Positions 16,812 through 25,441 of a stretch of DNA of 64,000 nucleotides are shown here, piece by piece. Numbering within the stretch: position 1 is the first letter of the stretch; every line of letters begins with the position of its first letter. The position numbers were made by a program, and so were the translations under genes. The stretch covers positions 1-64,000 of the forward strand of contig CAZFGK010000014.1 of assembly GCA_964518635.1 (NCBI GenBank). The letters run 5' to 3'. A model generated the notes under the pieces. The model searched no databases. It worked only from the letters and a program-made list of their open reading frames with translations, and had not been told where the DNA came from. Source of the stretch: CAZFGK01 sp964518635. Its GTDB lineage: Bacteria > Zixibacteria > MSB-5A5 > GN15 > FEB-12.

Positions 16812-17824
16812 TTGTAAGTCTCTTGCTCTTATCTCTTCTGACTAACTGTCGAGAGACGGTCCCTGATGAAACCGATCAGCCGCAGACCACTCCGAACTTG
16901 GTGAAGACTGAATTCGTTGCGTTTGCGAAAGACCCTGTCAGCAGCAGCTATGCAGGCACGGTCATTCCTCAGAACCGAGCAGTCATACAGAGCAAGCTTC
17001 AGGCATGGGTCAAGAGTATTCCGGTATCACTGGGCACGCGTGTATCAAAAGGAGACCTGCTGATCGAACTCGACAGCCGTGATTTGGCAGCACAAGTATC
17101 GCAGGCGCAGTCAGTGGAATTGAAAGCAGCTGCAGATCTAAAAAGACTCGAAGCGTTGCTCTCCCGTAAGCTTATTTCTCAGCAGGAATATGATGCCTCG
17201 AACGTTCAGGCCGAGATTGCCAAAGCGTCTCTTCTGGAAGCACAGGCCATGTTGAGTTATGCCCGAATACAGGCACCATTCAACGGCACGGTGACACAAA
17301 GATTCGTCAACGTCGGAGACCTGACACAATTTGGAATACCGCTCATCACGATAGAAGAATCGGGACCTCTTCAGTTTTCAGCCATGCTGCCGGAATCTCG
17401 ACTTGGGCACTACAGGAAAAGTGATAGCGTGCAGGTACATGTTCCGTCCATCGACACGACGATAACAGGCACGGTCTTGATGATTGCAGAGAGTGCTGAT
17501 CCGGCAACGCATTCGTTTGAAGTACGCGTCAGCTTTCCCGTCGTACTAAAACTCAAGGCCGGCATGTTTGGGCGTTTGCAGGAGGGGAGTTCATCCGATG
17601 ACCGCTCACTCTGGATTCCCATAACCGCCCTTATCAAGCGAGGGCAGCTCGATCTTGTCTTTGTCGTTGATGCCGATCAAAAGGCAGTTCTTCGTCTTGT
17701 GCGAGTTGGTCAACAGTCTACTGACAGTATTCAGATTCTCGCTGGACTCAACGAAGGGGAACAGGTCATTGTGGACGGACATGCGACACTCTCCGATGGA
17801 GATGCTGTTGAGGTAATCAAGTGA
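16793..17824 (+). CDS. RND efflux periplasmic adaptor lipoprotein (AcrA/HlyD family)
   Basis: 343 residues. Lipoprotein signal MRLKIVVVSLLLLSLLTNC (Cys19), first barrel-sandwich half (KLQAWVKSIPVSLGTRVSKG), alpha-hairpin (about 100-150), second half (YARIQAPFNGTVTQRFVNVGD), beta-barrel and membrane-proximal domain. ATG 16793 is chosen over longer in-frame starts because it gives a clean lipobox and has AAAGGGG upstream; it overlaps the DUF2892 gene by 19 bases. Its stop overlaps the pump start (GTGA), so adaptor and pump are translated together. Confidence 0.9.
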   Translation: MRLKIVVVSLLLLSLLTNCRETVPDETDQPQTTPNLVKTEFVAFAKDPVSSSYAGTVIPQNRAVIQSKLQAWVKSIPVSLGTRVSKGDLLIELDSRDLAAQVSQAQSVELKAAADLKRLEALLSRKLISQQEYDASNVQAEIAKASLLEAQAMLSYARIQAPFNGTVTQRFVNVGDLTQFGIPLITIEESGPLQFSAMLPESRLGHYRKSDSVQVHVPSIDTTITGTVLMIAESADPATHSFEVRVSFPVVLKLKAGMFGRLQEGSSSDDRSLWIPITALIKRGQLDLVFVVDADQKAVLRLVRVGQQSTDSIQILAGLNEGEQVIVDGHATLSDGDAVEVIK

Positions 17825-20800
17825 GCAGCGACCCTCACAGCGGATCTTCGATTGGTCTGTCCGGCTCACTCGCGAAGCTGTTTATCAATTCCAAACTCAC
17901 TCCCCTGCTGATCATCGCGTCCGTTTTACTCGGAGTATTAGCGGTCGCGCTTCTTCCGCGTGAGGAAGAACCGCAGATCAAAGTTCCGATGGTCGATGTC
18001 ATGGTTTCGGCTCCGGGGTATAGCTCGAAAGAGATCGAAAATCGAGTTTGCGCGCCACTGGAAAAACTGGTCTGGGAGATTCCAGGGGTCGAGTATGTCT
18101 ATTCGATATCAAGGCCGGAAGAAGCACTCGTCATCGTTCGATTCGTTGTCGGTGAAGATATTGAACGAAGTCTGGTGAAACTGAATCAGAAACTTCAATC
18201 AAATTTTGACCGTATTCCGCCGGGTGTCTCTCCACCAATTCTGAAGCCACGCTCCATTGATGATGTTCCGGTTCTCGCGATTACGTTTCATAGTGCACAG
18301 GAGGATCACGCGACACTTCGAAGAGTCGCATCAGAGATTGAAGATCAGATCAAACAGATTCCGGATGTCTCCGAGACGAACATTCTCGGCGGAATGCGTC
18401 GCCAGTTTCGTGTCCAACTGAATCCCGGAGCTCTTGCCTCACTTCAACTGGACCCACTCAGCGTAGTTGCAAAGCTCCAGCAGGCAAACAGAGAGTCACG
18501 CGCGGGCAGTTTGATCCAACAGAACCGTGATGTTATCATTGAAACAGATGGTTTCTTTGCAAGCGTCGCAGATGTCGAAAATACCGTCATTGCGATCAGA
18601 GAAGGCACCCCGATTTATCTGCGTGATATCGCAACCGTAGTGGACGGTCCCGAAGAGCTCAAGCAAGTCGTTGTCTTTGGTTCCGGCGCCGGAGACAGTC
18701 TTGACATCGACGACCAGGCAGCGGTGACATTGACCATAGCCAAACGAGCAGGAACAAATGCCATTGCAGTAGCGAGCAAGGTCCTTGAAAAAGTCAGACT
18801 GCTGACTCCGAAATACATCCCGCACAACATTCAAACAACAGTCACTCGTCACTATGGAGAAACTGCCGAAGAAAAGTCGAACGAGCTCCTTCTTCACATG
18901 CTGCTGGCGATTGTAAGTGTTTCATTTCTTATTCTGCTGAGTCTTGGATGGCGAGAATCGATCATTGTTGCCCTGGCGATCCCATCAACGCTCTCACTAA
19001 CACTTCTTGTTTTCTATCTTGATGGATTCACGCTCAATAGAATCACTCTTTTCGCGCTCATCTTCTCCATCGGTATTCTTGTCGATGATGCCATCGTCGT
19101 GGTCGAAAATATCACGCGTCATCTGCAGATGGCAGTGAATAAAGGACGCGCCCTCACAAGTGTTGCCATCGAAGCGGTTTCAGAGGTCGGTAATCCGACT
19201 ATTCTTGCGACCTGGGCAGTGATTGCAGCTGTTTTTCCGATGGCGTTTGTCGGCGGACTCATGGGGCCGTACATGCGCCCCATCCCGATAGGCGCAACCG
19301 CAGCGATGCTTTTCTCACTCCTTATCGCATTCATTGTCACGCCGTGGGCAGCAGTTCGAGTTCTTCGTTGGGGACGAGGGAACGCAGATATGTCCCACGG
19401 TGATGACCATCGTGAAGGGCCTGCGACTCGCATGTATCGAGTCGTGATGAACGCATTGATTCAGAAAAAAACTCACCGATGGTTGTTTCTTGGCTCAACG
19501 GTAGTCGCACTTTGCTTGGCGATGGGATTGGTCGTGATCGGATGGGTGCAGGTGAAAATGCTCCCTTTCGATAACAAGAATGAGTTTCAGATCATTCTGA
19601 ACATGCCGGAAGGGTCGTCACTCGAAAAGACAGTCGAAGCGGGGAGAGAGATTCTTGCGTCCATAAAGAATGAACCGGAAGTAGTGAACTACCAGCTCTA
19701 TGCAGGAATCTCATCACCTTACAATTTCAACGGTCTGGTCAGGCACTATTTTCTACGGAGCGGACCGCATGTCGCGGATATTCAGGTCAATCTGCTTGGT
19801 AAGCATGAGCGTACGGCACAGAGTCATGAGATTGCCAAACGAGTGCGTCCTCGCATTCAGAAAATTGCGAGCAAGTACCACGCCAGTGTCGCCATAGCCG
19901 AGGTCCCGCCGGGGCCACCAGTGTTGCAGACTCTCGTGGCGGAAATTTATGGCCCGACTGATTCATCCCGCAGTAAGCTCGCTGCGACGGTGAAGCAGGT
20001 GTTTTCCACGACACCGGGAGTTGTTGATATCGATACCTACGAAGAAGCAGATCAGCGATCGTATGCGTTTGTGATCGATCATGAAAAAGCATCTCTTTCC
20101 GGCATTAGTGCGGATGTGATCGCGAAGACATTGCAGCTTGCGGTGAAGGGGATTCAGATTGATATCGTTCACCTGCAGAATGAGAAAGAGGATGTCGCAC
20201 TGCTGGTCGAGCTCCCCCGTTCGGAAAAAACTTCACAGCAGGATCTTCTCGGAATCAAGCTGCAGACGATGTTGGTCTCTCCAGCAGGAAAATCATCGTC
20301 CCCAATCATGTTACCGATTTCTGAGTTTGTGCAAGTCGAAGAGCGAATTGCGGACAAGGCAATCTATCGGAAGAACATGTTGCCCGTGACGTACGTCATT
20401 GGTGATGTTGCCAACGAGATCGAAAGTCCGGGATACGCGATCTTTACCATGAACAAACAATTGAATGCACTCGACATGCGTGAGTATGGTGGCAGCACGG
20501 CGTCGCTGGCTATTCGAAATGCGAGTGCACCGTTTGCAACGCTGGAACCATCACTCAAATGGGATGGTGAGTGGCATATCACGCTGGAAGTGTTCCGAGA
20601 TCTCGGTTTCGCATTTCTGGTGGTGCTTGTTCTGATATACATTCTGATGGTCGGCTGGTTCAAATCGCTCATGACCCCGATTGTGGTGATGGCGGCGATT
20701 CCATTTTCGCTGATTGGAATCATGCCCGCGCATGGCGCGATGGGAGCATTTTTTACTGCGACTTCAATGATCGGCTTTATGGCGGGGGCAGGGATCGTGA

Positions 20801-21102
20801 TACGAAATTCCATCATACTGGTGGATTTCATTGAACTGCGATTAGAACAGGGGCTTCCTCTTGCACAGGCAGTGGTTGATGCTGGTGCGATCCGATTTCG
20901 TCCGATGCTTCTTACTGCAGCGGCGGTGATTGTGGGGGCTTCTGTTATTCTTTTTGACCCGATTTTTCAGGGGCTGGCGATTGCGCTCATGGCCGGAGAG
21001 GTGGCATCACTTCTGATCAGCCGCATGGCCGTTCCGGTGCTCTATTACATGGCGAATAAGAAAAAATATGCCCATGTAGTGGCTGGCCAGGATTTCGAGT
21101 GA
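17821..21102 (+). CDS. RND efflux pump permease (AcrB/MdtC-like)
   Basis: 1093 residues, a full-length RND inner-membrane antiporter. TM1 (LTPLLIIASVLLGVLAVALL) is followed by LPREEEPQIKVPMVDV, typical of pumps that pair with ArsR/DUF2892 genes. TM4 carries FSIGILVDDAIVVVENITRH with both proton-relay Asp residues. The second half repeats the fold, with PFSLIGIMPAHGAMGAFFTA and MLLTAAAVIVGASVILFDPI. GTG start overlaps the adaptor TGA. Substrates are unknown. No outer-membrane factor gene is adjacent, so a shared TolC-like channel elsewhere is needed. Confidence 0.92.
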   Translation: MSSDPHSGSSIGLSGSLAKLFINSKLTPLLIIASVLLGVLAVALLPREEEPQIKVPMVDVMVSAPGYSSKEIENRVCAPLEKLVWEIPGVEYVYSISRPEEALVIVRFVVGEDIERSLVKLNQKLQSNFDRIPPGVSPPILKPRSIDDVPVLAITFHSAQEDHATLRRVASEIEDQIKQIPDVSETNILGGMRRQFRVQLNPGALASLQLDPLSVVAKLQQANRESRAGSLIQQNRDVIIETDGFFASVADVENTVIAIREGTPIYLRDIATVVDGPEELKQVVVFGSGAGDSLDIDDQAAVTLTIAKRAGTNAIAVASKVLEKVRLLTPKYIPHNIQTTVTRHYGETAEEKSNELLLHMLLAIVSVSFLILLSLGWRESIIVALAIPSTLSLTLLVFYLDGFTLNRITLFALIFSIGILVDDAIVVVENITRHLQMAVNKGRALTSVAIEAVSEVGNPTILATWAVIAAVFPMAFVGGLMGPYMRPIPIGATAAMLFSLLIAFIVTPWAAVRVLRWGRGNADMSHGDDHREGPATRMYRVVMNALIQKKTHRWLFLGSTVVALCLAMGLVVIGWVQVKMLPFDNKNEFQIILNMPEGSSLEKTVEAGREILASIKNEPEVVNYQLYAGISSPYNFNGLVRHYFLRSGPHVADIQVNLLGKHERTAQSHEIAKRVRPRIQKIASKYHASVAIAEVPPGPPVLQTLVAEIYGPTDSSRSKLAATVKQVFSTTPGVVDIDTYEEADQRSYAFVIDHEKASLSGISADVIAKTLQLAVKGIQIDIVHLQNEKEDVALLVELPRSEKTSQQDLLGIKLQTMLVSPAGKSSSPIMLPISEFVQVEERIADKAIYRKNMLPVTYVIGDVANEIESPGYAIFTMNKQLNALDMREYGGSTASLAIRNASAPFATLEPSLKWDGEWHITLEVFRDLGFAFLVVLVLIYILMVGWFKSLMTPIVVMAAIPFSLIGIMPAHGAMGAFFTATSMIGFMAGAGIVIRNSIILVDFIELRLEQGLPLAQAVVDAGAIRFRPMLLTAAAVIVGASVILFDPIFQGLAIALMAGEVASLLISRMAVPVLYYMANKKKYAHVVAGQDFE

Positions 21103-21263
21103 CGTCAGGTTGCATTCTACTAACTTCAGGAAGTTTCACTCTTGAGTAGTTGATTCTGGAGTTCTCAGGAGTTTAAGATTCAGGGCTGACTATACTTGGC
21201 ATTCTGAATTTCTTGATGTACCTTCTCGTCCCTTGTGATGACTCTCCCTGACATGAAAGCTGC

Positions 21264-22829
21264 ATGACCCCCAACAGTACTCCCAAAGTCATTGGTATAC
21301 CCGCTGAGACTGCTGCCGGGGAATCACGTGTCGCGTTGACTCCGGATGTCGCCGCCAAGATTCTCAAGCTCGGTTTCGAAATCCGTTGCGAATCGGGAGC
21401 AGGTGCAAAGGCAAATGCGCCAGATGCGCTCTATGCAAAAGTCGGCTGTAACATCAGCCCCTCTCGTCAGGACATTCTTTCTCAATCTGATATCATTCTC
21501 AAAGTCCGTCCGCCTGATATCGATGACATCGCGAGCATGCGCTCCGGCTCACTCCTGATCTGTTTCATCTGGCCAGCTCAGAATCCGTCACTGCTGGAAG
21601 CTCTCGCCAAGCGAGGGATCACGACGATTGCGATGGATGCTGTCCCGCGTATCAGTAGAGCGCAGAAACTTGATGCACTCAGCTCGATGTCGAATATCAC
21701 CGGCTATCGAGCGGTGATCGAAGCGGCGAATCGTTTTGGTCGTTTTTTCAACGGACAGATCACTGCCGCTGGAAAAGTTGCTCCTGCACAGGTACTGATT
21801 ATCGGTGCTGGTGTTGCCGGACTTGCCGCAATCGGTGCCGCGCGCGGATTGGGAGCGGTGGTTCGTGCTTTCGATACACGCCCAGCAGTAAAAGAACAGG
21901 TGCAGAGTCTCGGCGCGACATTTCTGGAAGTGCAGATCAAAGAGGATGGCAGCGGAGCCGGTGGCTACGGCAAGGAGATGAGCAAGGAGTTCATCGAAGC
22001 AGAGATGGCACTCTTTGCGGCGCAGGCGAAAGAAGTAGATATCATCATCACTACTGCGCTGATTCCCGGCAGACCCGCGCCGAAATTGATTACCTCGGCT
22101 ATGGTCGAGAGTATGAAAGCGGGATCAGTGATAGTTGATCTCGCTTCTGAGCAAGGCGGAAACTGCGAGCTTACCAAGCCGGGTGAGGTCTATGAATATC
22201 GAGGCGTGACAATTGTCGGTTTGAAAGATCTGACCAGCAAGATGGCGAGTCAGGCCTCGCAGTTGTACGGCAACAATCTCTGGCACATGCTCAAAGAATT
22301 AGGTGGGCAGGAATCGTTCAATCTTGATCTTGAGAATGAAGTAATCCGTGGTTCACTGGTTACTCACGAACATCAAATCACCTGGCCCCCTCCCGCGAAA
22401 CCAGCCGCGCAGACTGCAGCGGTTTCATCAAATGTTTCGCAAGTTGCTGTAAAGACAGCGAATCAAGGTTCGAGTGCCTTCACGAAAAAATTCAGCGCGC
22501 TCTTTCTGATTATCTTTGGTGCAGCAGTTTTGTTCGGACTGGGGATGACTGCGCCAGATTCATTTCTGGCGCATCTCACGATTTTTGTGCTCGCCTGTTT
22601 TATCGGATGGCAGGTGATCTGGAATGTTGCTCCGGCACTTCATACTCCGCTCATGAGTGTGACCAATGCGATCAGTGGTATTATTATCGTTGGCGGCATG
22701 ATGCAGATCGCAGGACCGCTTGATTCACTCCCTGCTATTCTCGGCGCACTCGCTATTTTCATCGGAACGATCAATATCTCCGGCGGCTTTCTGGTCACAC
22801 AGCGCATGCTGAGAATGTTCAGAAGGTAA
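21264..22829 (+). CDS. pntA: NAD(P) transhydrogenase subunit alpha
   Basis: 521 residues combining NAD-binding domain I and the alpha membrane segments in one chain, as in E. coli PntA. Seen: GIPAETAAGESRVALTPD at the N-terminus, the dinucleotide fold VLIIGAGVAGLAAIGAARGLGA, the mobile-loop region after EDGSGAGGYGKEMS, VIVDLASEQGGNCE, a linker rich in Ala/Ser, and four hydrophobic helices at the C-terminus. With PntB it couples proton import to hydride transfer from NADH to NADP+. Gap to pntB is 5 bases, so one operon. The 160 bases upstream hold no convincing promoter. Confidence 0.95.
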   Translation: MTPNSTPKVIGIPAETAAGESRVALTPDVAAKILKLGFEIRCESGAGAKANAPDALYAKVGCNISPSRQDILSQSDIILKVRPPDIDDIASMRSGSLLICFIWPAQNPSLLEALAKRGITTIAMDAVPRISRAQKLDALSSMSNITGYRAVIEAANRFGRFFNGQITAAGKVAPAQVLIIGAGVAGLAAIGAARGLGAVVRAFDTRPAVKEQVQSLGATFLEVQIKEDGSGAGGYGKEMSKEFIEAEMALFAAQAKEVDIIITTALIPGRPAPKLITSAMVESMKAGSVIVDLASEQGGNCELTKPGEVYEYRGVTIVGLKDLTSKMASQASQLYGNNLWHMLKELGGQESFNLDLENEVIRGSLVTHEHQITWPPPAKPAAQTAAVSSNVSQVAVKTANQGSSAFTKKFSALFLIIFGAAVLFGLGMTAPDSFLAHLTIFVLACFIGWQVIWNVAPALHTPLMSVTNAISGIIIVGGMMQIAGPLDSLPAILGALAIFIGTINISGGFLVTQRMLRMFRR

Positions 22830-22834
22830 GCGCG

Positions 22835-24253
22835 ATGCACGAGAGTATGGTCACCGTCGCATATCTGGTCGCAAGCACACTCTTCATTTTCAGCTTGAGT
22901 GGATTGTCGCGTCAGGATTCAGCCCGTCAGGGGAACATTCTCGGCATCGTCGGAATGTTGATCGCACTCCTTGCCACGGCGTATGGTGCGCATCAGACAA
23001 ACTACCTCACGCTTCTTGGTGCAATCGTTCCAGCGACCATTATTGGCGCGATGGTCGCAGCGAGAGTGGCGATGACATCAATGCCCGAACTTGTCGCGAT
23101 GCTTCATAGTTTTGTCGGGCTTGCGGCGGTGTTGGTTGGATTTGCTGATTTTATGCGAGTCGGAAATTCACTGGCTGGTGTTGAGGGGACAATTCACCGG
23201 ATTGAAACATTTGTCGGCGTCTTTATCGGTGCACTGACTTTTACCGGCTCGATTATCGCATTCGGAAAACTTCGCGGCGTGGTCAGCAGTAAACCACTCC
23301 TGCTGCCTGCGAGACATCTTCTCAATATCATTGCAATTCTGATCTGTATCTGGTTTGGCTATCAGTTTGTCGGTGAACAACAGGGGACACAACCGCTGTT
23401 ATTCATGTCAGCAATCGCTGGATTGCTCGGGCTTCATATGGTCATGGCGATTGGCGGCGGAGATATGCCGGTGGTGGTATCAATGCTCAACAGCTACTCC
23501 GGTTGGGCGGCGGCATCGGCTGGCTTCATGCTCGCAAATAATTTGCTCATCGTTACTGGCGCGTTAGTCGGCAGCAGTGGGGCGATTCTGAGTTACATCA
23601 TGTGCAAAGCAATGAATCGATCATTTGTGAGTGTTATCCTCGGAGGTTTTGGTGAAGGGGCGCCATTCACTTCTTCAACTGCAAAATCACAACCCGCCGG
23701 AAGTGTGAACAAGATCACTGCCGACGAAACCGCACGTCAGTTGAAAGAGGCGAAGAGTGTGATTATTGTCCCGGGTTACGGGATGGCAGTCGCACAGGCG
23801 CAGCACGTGGTCTCGAGTATTACGGATATGCTGCGCGAAAGAGGGACGACCGTTCGCTTTGGTATTCATCCGGTAGCAGGGCGAATGCCCGGACATATGA
23901 ATGTCCTTCTTGCTGAAGCGAATGTCCCCTATGATATCGTCCTTGAGATGGATGAAATCAATGAAGATTTTCCGGAGACCGATGTGGTGCTGGTGATCGG
24001 CGCCAACGACACGGTCAATCCCGATGCCCTCGAAGATCCGACAAGTCCGATTGCCGGTATGCCGGTCTTAGAAGTCTGGAAATCGCAGGCGGTAATTGTG
24101 ATGAAGCGATCTCTCGCCAGCGGCTATGCCGGAGTAGAGAATCCACTGTTTTTCAAAGACAACACCTTTATGCTCTTTGGTGATGCCAAGAAAGTGGTCA
24201 CCGATATTCTCTCGGCTCTCTCCGAGACCGAGTCGAGCGCGGTCAGTCGCTAG
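22835..24253 (+). CDS. pntB: NAD(P) transhydrogenase subunit beta
   Basis: 472 residues: about nine membrane helices, then the NADP-binding domain III from about residue 290 (SVIIVPGYGMAVAQAQHVV, FGIHPVAGRMPGHMNVLLAEA, DVVLVIGANDTVNPDA, near the end GYAGVENPLF). All family motifs are present, so the enzyme should be functional. It follows pntA directly. The intergenic repeats downstream (24254-24637) separate it from the convergent membrane-protein gene. Confidence 0.95.
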   Translation: MHESMVTVAYLVASTLFIFSLSGLSRQDSARQGNILGIVGMLIALLATAYGAHQTNYLTLLGAIVPATIIGAMVAARVAMTSMPELVAMLHSFVGLAAVLVGFADFMRVGNSLAGVEGTIHRIETFVGVFIGALTFTGSIIAFGKLRGVVSSKPLLLPARHLLNIIAILICIWFGYQFVGEQQGTQPLLFMSAIAGLLGLHMVMAIGGGDMPVVVSMLNSYSGWAAASAGFMLANNLLIVTGALVGSSGAILSYIMCKAMNRSFVSVILGGFGEGAPFTSSTAKSQPAGSVNKITADETARQLKEAKSVIIVPGYGMAVAQAQHVVSSITDMLRERGTTVRFGIHPVAGRMPGHMNVLLAEANVPYDIVLEMDEINEDFPETDVVLVIGANDTVNPDALEDPTSPIAGMPVLEVWKSQAVIVMKRSLASGYAGVENPLFFKDNTFMLFGDAKKVVTDILSALSETESSAVSR

Positions 24254-24637
24254 ATAGAAAAAGTGGCAATCAGCTATCTTCTCTCTTCACCCTGAGCTTG
24301 TCGAAGGGTCTTCAATATCTTGGATCAAGAAGATGCTTCGACAAGCTCAGCATGAAGAGGCAGGTCATCATTTTAATGTTTTCTTAGTGATCGGATCTAC
24401 ACTGCGACGGATTGCCTTTGATTCCTGCGCAGTGGGGCACCGAAGAGAAGAACCCCGATGTGGTCATCGGGGCCACCTGTGAGAATGGGTCTTATAAAGA
24501 AGAGCCGCCCTGAAGGGACGGCCTACCATGTGATAACCAATTATCTTTTTTCTTCACCCTGAGCTTGTCGAAGGGTCTTCCTAATCTTAATCACAAAGAT
24601 ACTTCGACCTGCCGTCGCGGCTCCGCCACTTCATAAT
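24254..24637. repeat. Intergenic repeat region with dispersed palindromic units
   Basis: No gene is seen in these 384 bases. The 15-mer CTGAGCTTGTCGAAG lies at 24292-24306 and, inverted, at 24336-24350, so the pair can fold into a long hairpin. A 28-base block starting at 24286 recurs exactly at 24553. A 20-base stretch with CGCAGTGGGGCACCGAAGAG (24428-24447) recurs at 50490-50509. The same family is found at 50.3 and 57.3 kb. It resembles REP-like intergenic palindromes. Confidence 0.75.
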
Positions 24638-25432
24638 CTATAGTTTGATCATCGGCTTTGCAGCGAGGGCTTGCATCAACGCCCACAGCATCACGCCAAT
24701 CATTCCGGCGGCGATTCCGAATGTCCAGACCATTGAGAGAGTCGTGCATTTGTCAGGATTATTTCCGCCACTCGCGAGATATCCAATCAACGGCATCACC
24801 TGCAAGCCGTGCAGACCGATAAAATGTGCGATACGCAAGTCACCAAATTGCATGCTCCAGTTGAGTATTGGTAATCCCGGACCACCATCCGGCGCGCCGA
24901 CAGTGTGTGCCAGTCGTGAGGCCATCTGAAAGCCCTGAAGACTTCCGAGAATGAAGACCACGATACCAAGTCGAATTCCCCAGAGATAGGACGCGGTCAT
25001 GTCCGGTGGAGTGGTGAAATAGTTGAAGAGTACAATCGCCGCCATGAGTGAATTAATCGCAATCGCAAAACCCATGATCGAGAAAAGCGCGCCATCAAGA
25101 GGAGTTGAGATATTGAAGTGCGAGGTCGTGCCGCGCAACGCCTGCAGAGAAATTGCGAGAATTTCAATGATTAACGTGACTGCGACGATAAGGCTCACCC
25201 ATTTCAAAGACTTTCCGTATTCCGGCAAGTAGCTGATGAAGAGTGCGATGGTGACCAGGTAGATCGCAATCGAAGTTGCAAACTTGAGTGGCTTGATCCA
25301 GGGGTTGATACCGAGAATCAGTCGCTGATCTACAAACAAACCGATGATAAAGAATATCGCCAGTACGAGATGTGCGACCGCGGTCCAAATGAGGAGCGGT
25401 TGTTTGGCAAGTAAGTCCGAAAAGAAAGTCAT
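24638..25432 (-). CDS. Conserved seven-helix membrane protein of unknown function
   Basis: 264 residues, almost all in about seven hydrophobic helices. A recognisable pattern is INPWIKPLKFATSIAIY near residue 45, NWSMQFGDLRIAHFIGLHG near 190 and LQVMPLIGYL, with two His residues (HFIGLH) in the sixth helix that could bind heme or metal; this is speculation. No named family was recognised. It begins 9 bases after the stop of the sensor-kinase gene on the same strand, so they are probably one operon. Confidence 0.7.
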   Translation of the reverse strand: MTFFSDLLAKQPLLIWTAVAHLVLAIFFIIGLFVDQRLILGINPWIKPLKFATSIAIYLVTIALFISYLPEYGKSLKWVSLIVAVTLIIEILAISLQALRGTTSHFNISTPLDGALFSIMGFAIAINSLMAAIVLFNYFTTPPDMTASYLWGIRLGIVVFILGSLQGFQMASRLAHTVGAPDGGPGLPILNWSMQFGDLRIAHFIGLHGLQVMPLIGYLASGGNNPDKCTTLSMVWTFGIAAGMIGVMLWALMQALAAKPMIKL

Positions 25433-25441
25433 AGCTAGAAT

